Source of the DNA: JBBQZU01 sp041749535
GTDB taxonomy: Bacteria > Bacteroidota > Bacteroidia > Flavobacteriales_D > Cryomorphaceae
Direction: 5' to 3'
NCBI GenBank assembly: GCA_041749535.1
Contig: JBGTBE010000087.1
Span: forward strand, 6,661 to 70,660
Length of the DNA: 64,000 nucleotides
Made by a program: the position numbers and the translations under genes. A model generated the notes under the pieces. It saw only the letters and a program-made list of their open reading frames with translations, was not told the origin of the DNA and searched no databases. Below, in pieces: positions 17,274-25,950 of this stretch; position 1 is the first letter of the stretch, and every line of letters starts with the position of its first letter.

Positions 17274-18413
17274 ATGAAGAAAATTCAAATGGTAGATCTC
17301 GTAACCCAATACGAGAAAATCCAGGACGAAGTTGATGCAGCTGTTCTAAACGTAATTCGTTCTGCAGCCTTTATTAATGGTCCGGAAGTGAAACAATTCC
17401 AGGCAGAGCTGGAAAACTACCTTCAGGTAAAACATGTCATTCCGTGCGCAAATGGTACTGATGCGCTCCAAATTGCCATGATGGCCCTGGGGCTGAAGCC
17501 TGGTGACGAAGTAATTACGGCCAACTTTACGTACGTCGCTACTGCCGAGGTTATCGCACTTCTTCAGCTCACTCCTGTGTTGGTCGATGTGGATCCTTAT
17601 ACTTTTAATATCAGTGTAGAAGCTGTAAAGGCAGCGATTACTCCACAGACCAAGGCAATTGTACCCGTCCATTTATTTGGTCAATGTGCACCCATGGAAG
17701 AGCTGCTTGAAGTTGCCAAACAGCACAATTTATTCATCATAGAAGATACGGCCCAGGCTATTGGAGCCGAATATACCTTCAATGATGGCTCAGTAAAAAA
17801 GGCGGGAACCATGGGGGATATAGGTGCAACATCTTTTTTTCCGAGTAAGAATCTCGGCTGTTTTGGAGATGGCGGTGCCATCTTTACCAACAATGACGCG
17901 TACGCAGCTCGCCTTCGTATGATCGCTAACCATGGCCAAAGCCGACAGTATTACCACGATGAAGTGGGTGTAAACTCTCGCTTAGATTCCATACAAGCCG
18001 CCATTTTGCGAATTAAACTCAGGCGCCTTGATGATTATGCGGCTGCCAGGAATACAGTTGCGACATTTTACGACAATGCTTTTAAGAACCTTTCGGAAAT
18101 TACCACCCCAGTGCGGTATGAGAAGTCTACCCATGTTTTCCATCAATATACCATGCAGCTGCATGGGATAGACAGAGATGCGCTTAAGAATTTCCTTCAG
18201 GAAAAGGGGATTCCGATGATGATTTACTACCCGGTTCCATTGCATCTTCAGAAAGCTTATTTGGACCCACGATATACCGAAGGTGATTTCCCGGTTACGG
18301 AGCAGCTCTGTGAATCAGTAGCTTCACTTCCAATGCAAACTGAGCTCGATACTGAGCAGCTTACTTTTATTACTGATGCTGTAAAATCATTTATAAATAG
18401 TTCTAAATCATGA
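17274..18413 (+). CDS. DegT/DnrJ/EryC1/StrS aminotransferase, WbpE-like
   Basis: 379 residues from ATG 17274, preferred over the in-frame ATG at 17238 because homologues begin MKKIQMVDLV. The PLP lysine is Lys192 in SFFPSKNLGCFGDGG; ANGTDALQIAM and EDTAQAIGAEY are further family motifs. Given downstream WbpD-, WbpB- and WbpA-like genes, the likely reaction is transamination of UDP-3-keto-GlcNAcA to the 3-amino sugar with glutamate. It overlaps the Ugd gene by 4 bp and is first in the six-gene operon. Other DegT substrates are possible, as DegT genes next to waaA are common in this phylum. Confidence 0.88.
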   Translation: MKKIQMVDLVTQYEKIQDEVDAAVLNVIRSAAFINGPEVKQFQAELENYLQVKHVIPCANGTDALQIAMMALGLKPGDEVITANFTYVATAEVIALLQLTPVLVDVDPYTFNISVEAVKAAITPQTKAIVPVHLFGQCAPMEELLEVAKQHNLFIIEDTAQAIGAEYTFNDGSVKKAGTMGDIGATSFFPSKNLGCFGDGGAIFTNNDAYAARLRMIANHGQSRQYYHDEVGVNSRLDSIQAAILRIKLRRLDDYAAARNTVATFYDNAFKNLSEITTPVRYEKSTHVFHQYTMQLHGIDRDALKNFLQEKGIPMMIYYPVPLHLQKAYLDPRYTEGDFPVTEQLCESVASLPMQTELDTEQLTFITDAVKSFINSSKS

Positions 18414-19723
18414 AAATAGCCGTCATCGGAACTGGCTATGTTGGCTTGGTTACAGGTACCTGTTTTGCAGAAACGGGCAATGATGTGATTTGTGTCGATA
18501 TCAATGAAGAGAAGGTTAGGAAAATGCAGGCAGGTGAGGTTCCGATCTACGAGCCCTATCTCGATGCGGTGTTTCACAGAAACATAAGGCAAAAGCGTTT
18601 GCATTTCACAACCAATTTGGAAGATGCTATCAAAAATGCCAAGATCATTTTTCTTGCATTGCCCACCCCTCCCGGTGAGGATGGATCTGCTGACCTTTCA
18701 TACGTTTTGGGCGTGGCTGATCAGCTGGGCAAACTGCTCGAAGAGTACACCGTGATTGTGGACAAGAGCACTGTTCCTGTCGGAACCTCAGAACTGGTGC
18801 ACAAAACCATCGCCCGGCATGCCAAGGTGGAATTTGCTGTGGTCTCCAATCCCGAGTTTCTTCGTGAGGGTTTTGCGGTTGAAGATTTCATGAAACCAGA
18901 TAGGGTAGTGATAGGTACCAACTCTGCCCGCGCTGCGGGAATCATGGAAGAGCTATACAAGCCTTTTGTTCGCCAGGGCAACCCGCTTTTGGTGATGGAT
19001 GAGCGATCTGCTGAGCTTACAAAGTATGCCGCCAATGCTTTTCTGGCCACCAAGATTACATTTATGAATGAGATTGCAAACTTCTGTGAGCAGGTAGGTG
19101 CCGATGTGGATATGGTGCGCGCCGGAATCGGAACGGACACAAGAATAGGGAAGCGATTCCTCTTTCCAGGAATAGGCTATGGGGGCAGTTGCTTCCCCAA
19201 AGATGTTCAGGCGCTTGCTCGCAGTGGAAATGAGCATGGTTACCACTTTGAAATTCTTGACGCTGTACTCAAAGTAAACAACCGGCAAAAACTCATGCTG
19301 GTGAACAAACTCAACAGGTTCTACAACAACAACCTTGCGGGTAAAAAATTTGCCATTTGGGGATTGGCCTTTAAGCCAGATACTGATGATATTCGTGAGG
19401 CTCCGGCTCTCTACATGATTGATGCACTTCTTGCCGCTGGTGCTGAAATTTCAGCTTTCGACCCTGAGGCTATGGCCAATGTTAGAGCGCTTTACGAAGG
19501 AAAAATCGGCTTTGCTGAAGATATGTACGATGTGATTAAGGGTGCTGATGCTTTGCTGATTGCTACTGAATGGTCCGTATTCCGGAATCCAGATTTTGAA
19601 CGCATTGGCGAATTGCTCACACAAAGGGTCATCTTTGATGGCCGCAACCTATACGAGAATCGAAAATTGCAAAGCATGGGATTCCACTATGAGAGCATAG
19701 GACGAGAAACTGTAACACAATGA
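18410..19723 (+). CDS. ugd: UDP-glucose 6-dehydrogenase
   Basis: 437 residues. The NAD-binding GTGYVGLVTGTCFAETG is at the N-terminus; the catalytic cysteine is Cys261 in GIGYGGSCFPKD. KSTVPVGTSELV and the C-terminal FAIWGLAFKPDTDDIREAP are diagnostic of the Ugd/TuaD group, which oxidises UDP-glucose to UDP-glucuronate. It overlaps both neighbours by 4 bp. The next gene is a UDP-glucuronate decarboxylase-like SDR that would use its product. Confidence 0.95.
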   Translation: MKIAVIGTGYVGLVTGTCFAETGNDVICVDINEEKVRKMQAGEVPIYEPYLDAVFHRNIRQKRLHFTTNLEDAIKNAKIIFLALPTPPGEDGSADLSYVLGVADQLGKLLEEYTVIVDKSTVPVGTSELVHKTIARHAKVEFAVVSNPEFLREGFAVEDFMKPDRVVIGTNSARAAGIMEELYKPFVRQGNPLLVMDERSAELTKYAANAFLATKITFMNEIANFCEQVGADVDMVRAGIGTDTRIGKRFLFPGIGYGGSCFPKDVQALARSGNEHGYHFEILDAVLKVNNRQKLMLVNKLNRFYNNNLAGKKFAIWGLAFKPDTDDIREAPALYMIDALLAAGAEISAFDPEAMANVRALYEGKIGFAEDMYDVIKGADALLIATEWSVFRNPDFERIGELLTQRVIFDGRNLYENRKLQSMGFHYESIGRETVTQ

Positions 19724-20715
19724 GTGCTTCAGAACGTGTTCTCATTACCGGTGCAGCCGGTTTCCTTGGTTCGCATCTTTGCGATCGATTTATAAAGGAC
19801 GGCTACGATGTGGTTGGTATGGACAACCTCATTACAGGCGATCTGCGCAATATTGAACACTTGTTTCAATACGAGCGATTCACCTTTTACCACCATGACG
19901 TAAGCAACTTTGTTCACGTACCCGGTCCTTTGAAGTATATACTTCACTTTGCTTCACCTGCCAGCCCCATTGACTACCTGAAGATTCCGATTCAGACCCT
20001 CAAAGTAGGCAGCCTTGGCACCCACAATCTTTTAGGTTTGGCAAAAGCCAAACAGGCGCGAATCCTTGTAGCCAGCACCAGTGAAGTGTATGGAGACCCG
20101 GAAGTTCACCCTCAGAAAGAAACCTATTGGGGGCATGTGAACCCAATTGGTCCACGCGGTGTGTATGATGAGGCAAAGCGCTTTCAGGAAGCCATCACAA
20201 TGGCCTACCACCGATTTCATGGTTTAGAAACAAGAATTATTAGAATATTCAATACCTATGGACCTCGCATGAGGCTTAATGATGGCAGGGTGTTGCCTGC
20301 ATTTATTGGTCAGGCACTCAGGGGAGAAAAATTTACCATTTTCGGGGATGGCTCTCAGACCAGGTCATTTTGTTATGTAGATGATTTGATTGATGGCATC
20401 GTAAGATTGCTGTTTTCTGATTACAGTGATCCTGTAAACATTGGCAACCCCGATGAAATTACCATCGCTGAATTTGCAAAAGAGATTGTAGACCTCACTG
20501 GAATCAACCACGGTATTGATTACCGCTCCCTACCACATGACGATCCAAAGAAGCGAAGACCTGACATTACCGTAGCCCAAACAGTACTCGAGTGGCAGCC
20601 CAAGATAGATCGACGCACTGGTTTGGCACGGACTCTTGCCTATTTCACAGCACTTCAACCCGAAGAACTTTACAAGGCCGAACATAAGATTTTTGATAAA
20701 TATATTAAACGCTGA
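19720..20715 (+). CDS. SDR epimerase/decarboxylase, UDP-glucuronate decarboxylase (UXS)-like
   Basis: 331 residues. The Rossmann motif GAAGFLG is at 11-17 and the Tyr149-x3-Lys153 pair lies in GPRGVYDEAKRFQEA, very close to the UXS motif. FASPASPIDY, IRIFNTYGPRM and FGDGSQTRSFCYVDDLI are also UXS-type. UXS converts UDP-glucuronate to UDP-xylose, and the preceding gene makes UDP-glucuronate. It overlaps Ugd by 4 bp and shares one base with the WbpD-like gene. A C4-epimerase or dehydratase activity of related SDRs is less likely. Confidence 0.88.
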   Translation: MSASERVLITGAAGFLGSHLCDRFIKDGYDVVGMDNLITGDLRNIEHLFQYERFTFYHHDVSNFVHVPGPLKYILHFASPASPIDYLKIPIQTLKVGSLGTHNLLGLAKAKQARILVASTSEVYGDPEVHPQKETYWGHVNPIGPRGVYDEAKRFQEAITMAYHRFHGLETRIIRIFNTYGPRMRLNDGRVLPAFIGQALRGEKFTIFGDGSQTRSFCYVDDLIDGIVRLLFSDYSDPVNIGNPDEITIAEFAKEIVDLTGINHGIDYRSLPHDDPKKRRPDITVAQTVLEWQPKIDRRTGLARTLAYFTALQPEELYKAEHKIFDKYIKR

Positions 20716-21290
20716 TGGACTATTTCGCGCACGAAACAGCGGTGATTGATCCTGGATGTACCATTGGAAAAGGTACAAAAATATGGCACTTCAGCCACAT
20801 CATGCCCGATTGTAAGCTTGGTGAGAATTGCAATATTGGGCAAAATGTTGTCATTTCTCCAGGGGTGATTCTCGGTAGCAATGTAAAGGTTCAAAACAAT
20901 GTATCAATCTATACAGGCGTGGTCTGTGAAGATGACGTATTTCTTGGACCTTCTATGGTATTTACCAATGTGATCAACCCCCGTAGCGCCGTGAACAGAA
21001 GAGGGGGCTATGCCAGTACCCTCGTGAAAAAAGGGGTGTCAATTGGCGCCAATGCCACCATCGTTTGCGGAAACGATATAGGAGAATACGCATTCATAGG
21101 CGCAGGCGCTGTGGTTACCAAAACGGTGAAGCCATATGCACTGCTAGTGGGAAATCCAGCACGTCAAACGGGTTGGATGAGTAAATTCGGTCACAAACTT
21201 CAATTCAACGGGCAAAACCTTGCCCAATGCCCGGAAGGTGGTGACTGGTATAAGCTAACTGATAACGAAGTACAACCTCATGAGCTATAG
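20715..21290 (+). CDS. N-acetyltransferase with left-handed beta-helix, WbpD-like
   Basis: 191 residues made of hexapeptide repeats (VIDPGC, IGKGTK, IGQNVV, ILGSNV, VSIGAN, IGEYAF) forming a left-handed parallel beta-helix. The ending VGNPARQTGWM and the loop INPRSAVNRRGGYAS are typical of the WbpD family, which acetylates the 3-amino group of UDP-GlcNAc3NA with acetyl-CoA. The neighbours WbpE-like and WbpB-like support this. It overlaps the next gene by 11 bp. Confidence 0.9.
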   Translation: MDYFAHETAVIDPGCTIGKGTKIWHFSHIMPDCKLGENCNIGQNVVISPGVILGSNVKVQNNVSIYTGVVCEDDVFLGPSMVFTNVINPRSAVNRRGGYASTLVKKGVSIGANATIVCGNDIGEYAFIGAGAVVTKTVKPYALLVGNPARQTGWMSKFGHKLQFNGQNLAQCPEGGDWYKLTDNEVQPHEL

Positions 21291-22305
21291 CAAAATTAAG
21301 TTTGCAGTAGTTGGCTGTGGCCATATTGGCAAGCGCCATGCAGAAATGATCATTCGCAACGAAGAATCTGAACTTGTTGCTCTTTCAGATGTGATCAGCA
21401 TTGATGATGCCAACGCTGCTCATTTCGGTGTACCTTTTTATCCCGGGTTAAAAGAAATGCTCAGCGCCCATCCTGAGATTGATGTGGTAAATGTGTGCAC
21501 ACCCAATGGTTTGCACGCAAGTCAATCTTTGATATCCCTTTTGGAAAAGAAGCACGTGGTTTGCGAGAAACCAATGGGACTTACCAAAGCCCAATGTGAA
21601 GAAGTGATATTTAAATCACTTCAGGTGAGCCGCCATGTATTCTGTGTAATGCAAAATCGCTACTCCCCACCTTCGGTCTGGCTCAAAGACATGATAGACA
21701 GCAAGCGCCTTGGCGAGATATATCTTGTAGAGATAAATTGCTACTGGAATCGGGATGAACGATACTACAAAAAAGGAAATTGGAAAGGGACAAATACCCT
21801 GGATGGCGGAACGCTTTTCACCCAGTTTTCGCATTTTGTGGACATTATGTATTGGCTTTTTGGTGATATCGAAGATATAACAGGCCGATTTGCTGATTTT
21901 AACCACAAGGACATTACTGAATTTGAAGACAGTGGATTGGTGAATTTCAAATTCATAAACGGAGGTCTGGGCTCGCTGAATTACTCAACTTCTGTGTGGG
22001 GCCAGAACCTTGAAAGCAGCATGACAATTATAGGTAGTAAAGGAAGCATCAAGGTGGGGGGGCAGTATATGAACAATGTGGAGTACTGCCATGTGGAAGG
22101 CTATGAAATGCCTACACTTGCAGAATCGAGCCCCGCTAATGACTATGGCACCTATAAGGGAAGTGCGGCAAACCACCATTTCGTTATTCAGAATGTAATA
22201 GACACCATTAAGAACCGAAATGTAGCCACCACCAATGCCCTGGAAGGGCTCAAGGTTGTTGATATCATTGAGCGCATTTACAAAGTAAGAGACCAGCAGA
22301 AATGA
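21280..22305 (+). CDS. Gfo/Idh/MocA oxidoreductase, WbpB-like
   Basis: 341 residues. N-terminal Rossmann AVVGCGHIGKRHAEMI, then CEKPMGLTKAQ with the conserved Glu-Lys-Pro. The C-terminal half has WNRDERYYKKGNWKGT and DGGTLFTQFSHFVDIMYWLFG, which are features of the WbpB group (UDP-GlcNAcA 3-dehydrogenase). The product is the 3-keto sugar used by WbpE, and NADH is typically recycled by 2-oxoglutarate. It overlaps WbpD by 11 bp and the WbpA/TviB-like gene by 4 bp (ATGA). Confidence 0.9.
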   Translation: MSYSKIKFAVVGCGHIGKRHAEMIIRNEESELVALSDVISIDDANAAHFGVPFYPGLKEMLSAHPEIDVVNVCTPNGLHASQSLISLLEKKHVVCEKPMGLTKAQCEEVIFKSLQVSRHVFCVMQNRYSPPSVWLKDMIDSKRLGEIYLVEINCYWNRDERYYKKGNWKGTNTLDGGTLFTQFSHFVDIMYWLFGDIEDITGRFADFNHKDITEFEDSGLVNFKFINGGLGSLNYSTSVWGQNLESSMTIIGSKGSIKVGGQYMNNVEYCHVEGYEMPTLAESSPANDYGTYKGSAANHHFVIQNVIDTIKNRNVATTNALEGLKVVDIIERIYKVRDQQK

Positions 22306-23600
22306 TGAATATGTATGATGCCTTATTGGCAAAGGAGAAAAAACTGGCTGTGATTGGCTTGGGCTATGTAGGCTTACCGATTGCACTGGAATTTGCAAAG
22401 AAACTTTCTGTAGTAGGCTTTGATATTAGTACCGAGCGGGTGGAGATGATGAGAAATCACAAAGACCCGAGTAATGAGTTGACCGCTGCTGATTTTAAAA
22501 ATTGCGACATTGAGTTCACGGCTGATCCTGAAAAACTTAAGGATGTTTCTTTCTTTATCGTAGCGGTTCCAACACCTATCGACAGTGGAAACAACCCTGA
22601 CTTGCGTCCGGTATTGGGTGCATCGCGCACGGTCGGCGCTGCGATAAAAAAAAGTGATTACGTGGTTTTTGAAAGTACCGTTTATCCGGGTTGTACTGAA
22701 GAAGATTGTGTACCCGTAATCGAAGAGCTCAGCGGATTGACATCGGTCATAGATTTTAAGGTGGGGTACAGTCCAGAACGCATAAACCCAGGTGACAAAG
22801 AGCATACGTTGCGCACCATTGTGAAGGTCACTGCCGGTTGCGACGAAGAATCGGCGGATGTTATTGCCAAAGTGTACGAATTGGTGGTAGATGCCGGTGT
22901 GCATAGGGCATCATCAATCAAAGTTGCTGAAGCGGCTAAAATTATTGAGAATACCCAGCGGGATGTGAACATCGCTTTGATCAATGAACTTTCCATCATC
23001 TTCAATAAAATGAAGATCAATACCTATGAAGTGCTTGAAGCAGCAGGAACGAAGTGGAACTTTCTGCAATTCAAGCCAGGATTGGTTGGAGGGCATTGCA
23101 TTGGCGTAGACCCGTACTACCTGACACACAAAGCTGAGAAGTTGGGATACCATGCCCAAATTATAAACTCTGGCCGTTTTGTAAACGATTCCATGGGTGG
23201 TTATGTGGCCAAACAGGTTGTGAAAAAGGTAATCTCTAAAGGAGTTAATATTCAGGAAGCCCGGGTCTTGGTGCTAGGTGCTACCTTTAAGGAAAATGTG
23301 AGTGACATACGCAATTCGAAGGTGGTAGACACTGTGCGTGAGCTCGAGTCATTTGGTGTACAGGTGGATGTAACTGATCCGCATGCGAGCGCTGAAGAAA
23401 TTTTTCATGAATATGGTTATCAGCTGAAGCCTGTGCCAACGGGCAAATACGATGCAGTAGTAGTGGCTGTAAACCACCGGGAGTATACCGACCTGTCCTC
23501 AACTTTTTTTGAAGAGATTCTCAAGCCCACGGCTGTTTTTGCCGATCTGAAAGGAATTTACCGAGGAAAGATTTCCAACTACTTATACTGGAGCTTATAG
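22302..23600 (+). CDS. Nucleotide-sugar 6-dehydrogenase, WbpA/TviB-like
   Basis: 432 residues. NAD motif GLGYVGLPIALEFAKK; catalytic cysteine in GLVGGHCIGVDPYYLT; C-terminal VLVLGATFKENVSDIRNSK. The GGHCIGVDPYYL form is more like TviB/VipA/WbpO than classical WbpA, so the substrate may be UDP-GlcNAc or UDP-GalNAc. With WbpB, WbpD and WbpE homologues in the same operon, oxidation of UDP-GlcNAc to UDP-GlcNAcA is the best guess. It is the last gene of the operon and overlaps the convergent fabD gene end by 6 bp. Confidence 0.9.
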   Translation: MMNMYDALLAKEKKLAVIGLGYVGLPIALEFAKKLSVVGFDISTERVEMMRNHKDPSNELTAADFKNCDIEFTADPEKLKDVSFFIVAVPTPIDSGNNPDLRPVLGASRTVGAAIKKSDYVVFESTVYPGCTEEDCVPVIEELSGLTSVIDFKVGYSPERINPGDKEHTLRTIVKVTAGCDEESADVIAKVYELVVDAGVHRASSIKVAEAAKIIENTQRDVNIALINELSIIFNKMKINTYEVLEAAGTKWNFLQFKPGLVGGHCIGVDPYYLTHKAEKLGYHAQIINSGRFVNDSMGGYVAKQVVKKVISKGVNIQEARVLVLGATFKENVSDIRNSKVVDTVRELESFGVQVDVTDPHASAEEIFHEYGYQLKPVPTGKYDAVVVAVNHREYTDLSSTFFEEILKPTAVFADLKGIYRGKISNYLYWSL

Positions 23601-24476
23601 TTCTGCTGAGCTGGTTGCAAATGCACGGTCTATTCTCTTAAAGAGGCCTTGCAATACTTTTCCTGGGCCTACTTCAATGGCTTCAGTTGCCCCAGAAGCT
23701 ACAATAGCCTGCATGGTTTTGGTCCAATGCACAGGTGCCGTAAGTTGGGCCACGAGGTTGCGCCTAATCATAGTTGGATCAGTAGTGGGCTTGGCATCAA
23801 CGTTTTGATAAATAGGGCATACAGGAGTGCTGAAGTGGGTATCTTCTATAGCTTTTGCAAGGTCTACCCTTGCTGGTTCCATGAGCGGAGAGTGGAATGC
23901 GCCTCCCACAGACAGTAAGTCCGCCTTTCTTGCACCTGCTTCTTTGAGCTTTTCACAAGCCATGGTTACCGCTTTTACGCTTCCACTAATCACGAGCTGA
24001 CCTGGGCAATTGTAATTGGCAGGCACCACAATTCCATCTATTTCTGCACATATTCTCTCCACTACATCATCTTCAAGCGCGAGAACGGCTGCCATTGTTC
24101 CTTCAGAAATTTCACAAGCCTTCTGCATAGCGTTGGCCCTGCTTGCAACGAGTCGCAAGCCAGAATTAAAATCCAGGGCACCGGAAGCAACAAGGGCGCT
24201 GAACTCTCCAAGGCTGTGGCCTGCAACCATCGCAGGGGTGAAAGAAGCACCCATTAAGCGGGCTGTAATTATGGAATGCAAAAAAATTGCTGGCTGGGTT
24301 ACGTCAGTTCGTCTCAAGTCATCCTCACTGCCCTCAAACATAATATCACTGATGCGAAATCCGAGAATATCATTCGCTTGAGCAAACATTTCACGCGCCA
24401 GTGTATGCTGTTCAAATAGATCTTTGCCCATACCGGGAAACTGGGATCCTTGGCCTGGAAATACATATGCCTTCAT
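23595..24476 (-). CDS. fabD: Malonyl-CoA:ACP transacylase
   Basis: 293 residues from ATG 24476; the longer frame to 24551 is rejected because it runs into the upstream terminator hairpin and adds non-conserved residues before MKAYVFPGQGSQ. The nucleophile Ser88 is in VAGHSLGEFSALV, the active-site His in GGAFHSPLMEPA, and FPGQGSQFPGMG is the family start. The enzyme loads malonyl groups on acyl carrier protein for fatty-acid synthesis. It appears monocistronic, behind the terminator of the PTPS-folE operon. Confidence 0.96.
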   Translation of the reverse strand: MKAYVFPGQGSQFPGMGKDLFEQHTLAREMFAQANDILGFRISDIMFEGSEDDLRRTDVTQPAIFLHSIITARLMGASFTPAMVAGHSLGEFSALVASGALDFNSGLRLVASRANAMQKACEISEGTMAAVLALEDDVVERICAEIDGIVVPANYNCPGQLVISGSVKAVTMACEKLKEAGARKADLLSVGGAFHSPLMEPARVDLAKAIEDTHFSTPVCPIYQNVDAKPTTDPTMIRRNLVAQLTAPVHWTKTMQAIVASGATEAIEVGPGKVLQGLFKRIDRAFATSSAEL

Positions 24477-24533
24477 AGTTGATTTCTTGATACTGATGCA
24501 ATAATACTCAAAGTGCCCAATTGATGAAAGCAT

Positions 24534-24565
24534 AAAAAAAACCGCAGCCATTCACAGCTGCGGTT
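24534..24565 (-). terminator. Terminator of the PTPS-folE-Bax inhibitor operon
   Basis: AACCGCAGC pairs with GCTGCGGTT across an 8-nt loop; on the minus strand it is followed by seven U. It lies 22 bp after the Bax inhibitor-like gene and before fabD. Confidence 0.9.
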
Positions 24566-24586
24566 CCATTATTATTAAGATGCGAT

Positions 24587-25318
24587 TCAGTCTCTGTTGC
24601 CCATGAATCGAAGCATGAATAAAAATAGATTTACGAAATCCAGGTAGAGGTTCAGTGCACCCATCAGCGCGAGCTTAGACCCTTCCTCACTGCGCGAGTC
24701 TACCTGCATACCCAAGTTTTTAATTTTCTGCATGTCATATGCAGTAAGACCTGTAAATACAAGTACGCCTATGCCACTGATTACGTAATCCATGAAACTG
24801 CTTCCCACAAACATATTGACCACCATTGCTATGACAAGCCCAATGACAGCCATCATCAGAATCGACCCCATCTTGGTAAGGTCGGTACTTGTGGTGTATC
24901 CCAAAAATGCCATAATACCAAAAGTTGCCGATGTAATGAAAAAGGTTGTAAAGATCGTTCCCGAAGTGTATTTCAGAAATATGAAGCTAAGGCTCATGCC
25001 CATAAGGACCGCGTAAAGAATAAAAATTGAGAGCATTGCCGGACTGGAGAGTCTTTGAAATCCAAGACCCATCAATAGCACCAATCCAAAAGGAGCCAAC
25101 ATGACTCCCCATCCCAGTACACTCATTCCAGTTTCTGTGATAAGGTATGACATTAGGGTTTCGTTGGTGCCAAAATACCAAGCCATCACACCAGATATAA
25201 CCAGCGCTGAAGCCATATAAGTCATCACATTACTCACGAAATTCTTTGCCATTGCCCCTGTACTTGCAGAGGAAGTTATTGCTGCTGGCTCAGCTGACCA
25301 AAGATTGCGGTTTTCCAT
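24587..25318 (-). CDS. Bax inhibitor-1/YccA-family membrane protein
   Basis: 243 residues with seven hydrophobic helices. The BI-1 pattern is clear: FVSNVMTYMASALVISGVMAW at helix 1, the central GMSLSFIFLKYTSGTIFTTFFITSA... region, and GLTAYDMQKIKNL with ALNLYLDFVNLFLFMLRFMG at the end, including the conserved Asp pair region. Members form a pH-gated cation leak channel in some bacteria; the role in this phylum is unknown. It follows folE by 2 bp and is last in the operon. Confidence 0.93.
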   Translation of the reverse strand: MENRNLWSAEPAAITSSASTGAMAKNFVSNVMTYMASALVISGVMAWYFGTNETLMSYLITETGMSVLGWGVMLAPFGLVLLMGLGFQRLSSPAMLSIFILYAVLMGMSLSFIFLKYTSGTIFTTFFITSATFGIMAFLGYTTSTDLTKMGSILMMAVIGLVIAMVVNMFVGSSFMDYVISGIGVLVFTGLTAYDMQKIKNLGMQVDSRSEEGSKLALMGALNLYLDFVNLFLFMLRFMGNRD

Positions 25319-25320
25319 AT

Positions 25321-25950
25321 TTAATGTAGTTTAGAAGCGATTAGGTTTATAAATTCTGCTCTTGTTTCTTCTTTTAGAAACTGGCCTGTAAAGGCCGAAG
25401 TAGTCGTCACAGAGTTTTGTTTCTCAACACCGCGCATCTGCATACACAAGTGTCGAGCCTCTATAACGACAGCCACGCCTTGAGGGTTTAGGGTATCATT
25501 GATACAGTCTCTTACCTGGTTGGTAAGTCGTTCCTGTACCTGCAATCTTCGTGCAAAAGCATCCACCAGGCGAGGTATCTTACTAAGTCCGACAATTCGT
25601 CCGCTTGGAATGTATGCAACATGCGCCTTGCCGAAGAAGGGCAGTAGATGGTGCTCGCACATACTGTACACCTCAATATCTTTCACAACCACCATTTGGT
25701 TGTATTCCTCGTCAAACATGGCTGATTTTATTATTTCAACCGGATCAGTTTCGTAACCCTGGGTGAGAAACCGCATGGCTTTGGCTATGCGCATTGGTGT
25801 CTGTTTAAGGCCTTGTCGGTCTGGATCTTCACCCAGCAATTCCAAGGTTTCTCTGTACAGTGAAGCAAGCCTTTGCAGGCGAGAATCTTCAGTATCTTCA
25901 GTCTTTCTTTGGCTCAAGGCGAATGAATTACTCGCCGAAATACTCGGCAT
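25321..25950 (-). CDS. folE: GTP cyclohydrolase I
   Basis: 209 residues from ATG 25950 (MPSISAS), preferred over the longer frame to 25998 because the additional residues read through the upstream gene without conservation. Zinc ligands are visible in YSMCEHHLLPFFG and HLCMQMRGVEK; HVAYIPSGRIVGLSKIPR is the family core. It converts GTP to dihydroneopterin triphosphate, the first step of folate, tetrahydropterin and queuosine synthesis. It overlaps the upstream PTPS-like gene by about 23 bp. Confidence 0.95.
   Translation of the reverse strand: MPSISASNSFALSQRKTEDTEDSRLQRLASLYRETLELLGEDPDRQGLKQTPMRIAKAMRFLTQGYETDPVEIIKSAMFDEEYNQMVVVKDIEVYSMCEHHLLPFFGKAHVAYIPSGRIVGLSKIPRLVDAFARRLQVQERLTNQVRDCINDTLNPQGVAVVIEARHLCMQMRGVEKQNSVTTTSAFTGQFLKEETRAEFINLIASKLH

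Noticed and set aside
23595..24551. Longer fabD start at 24551
   Set aside because: The additional residues would start inside the upstream terminator hairpin and precede the conserved FabD N-terminus.
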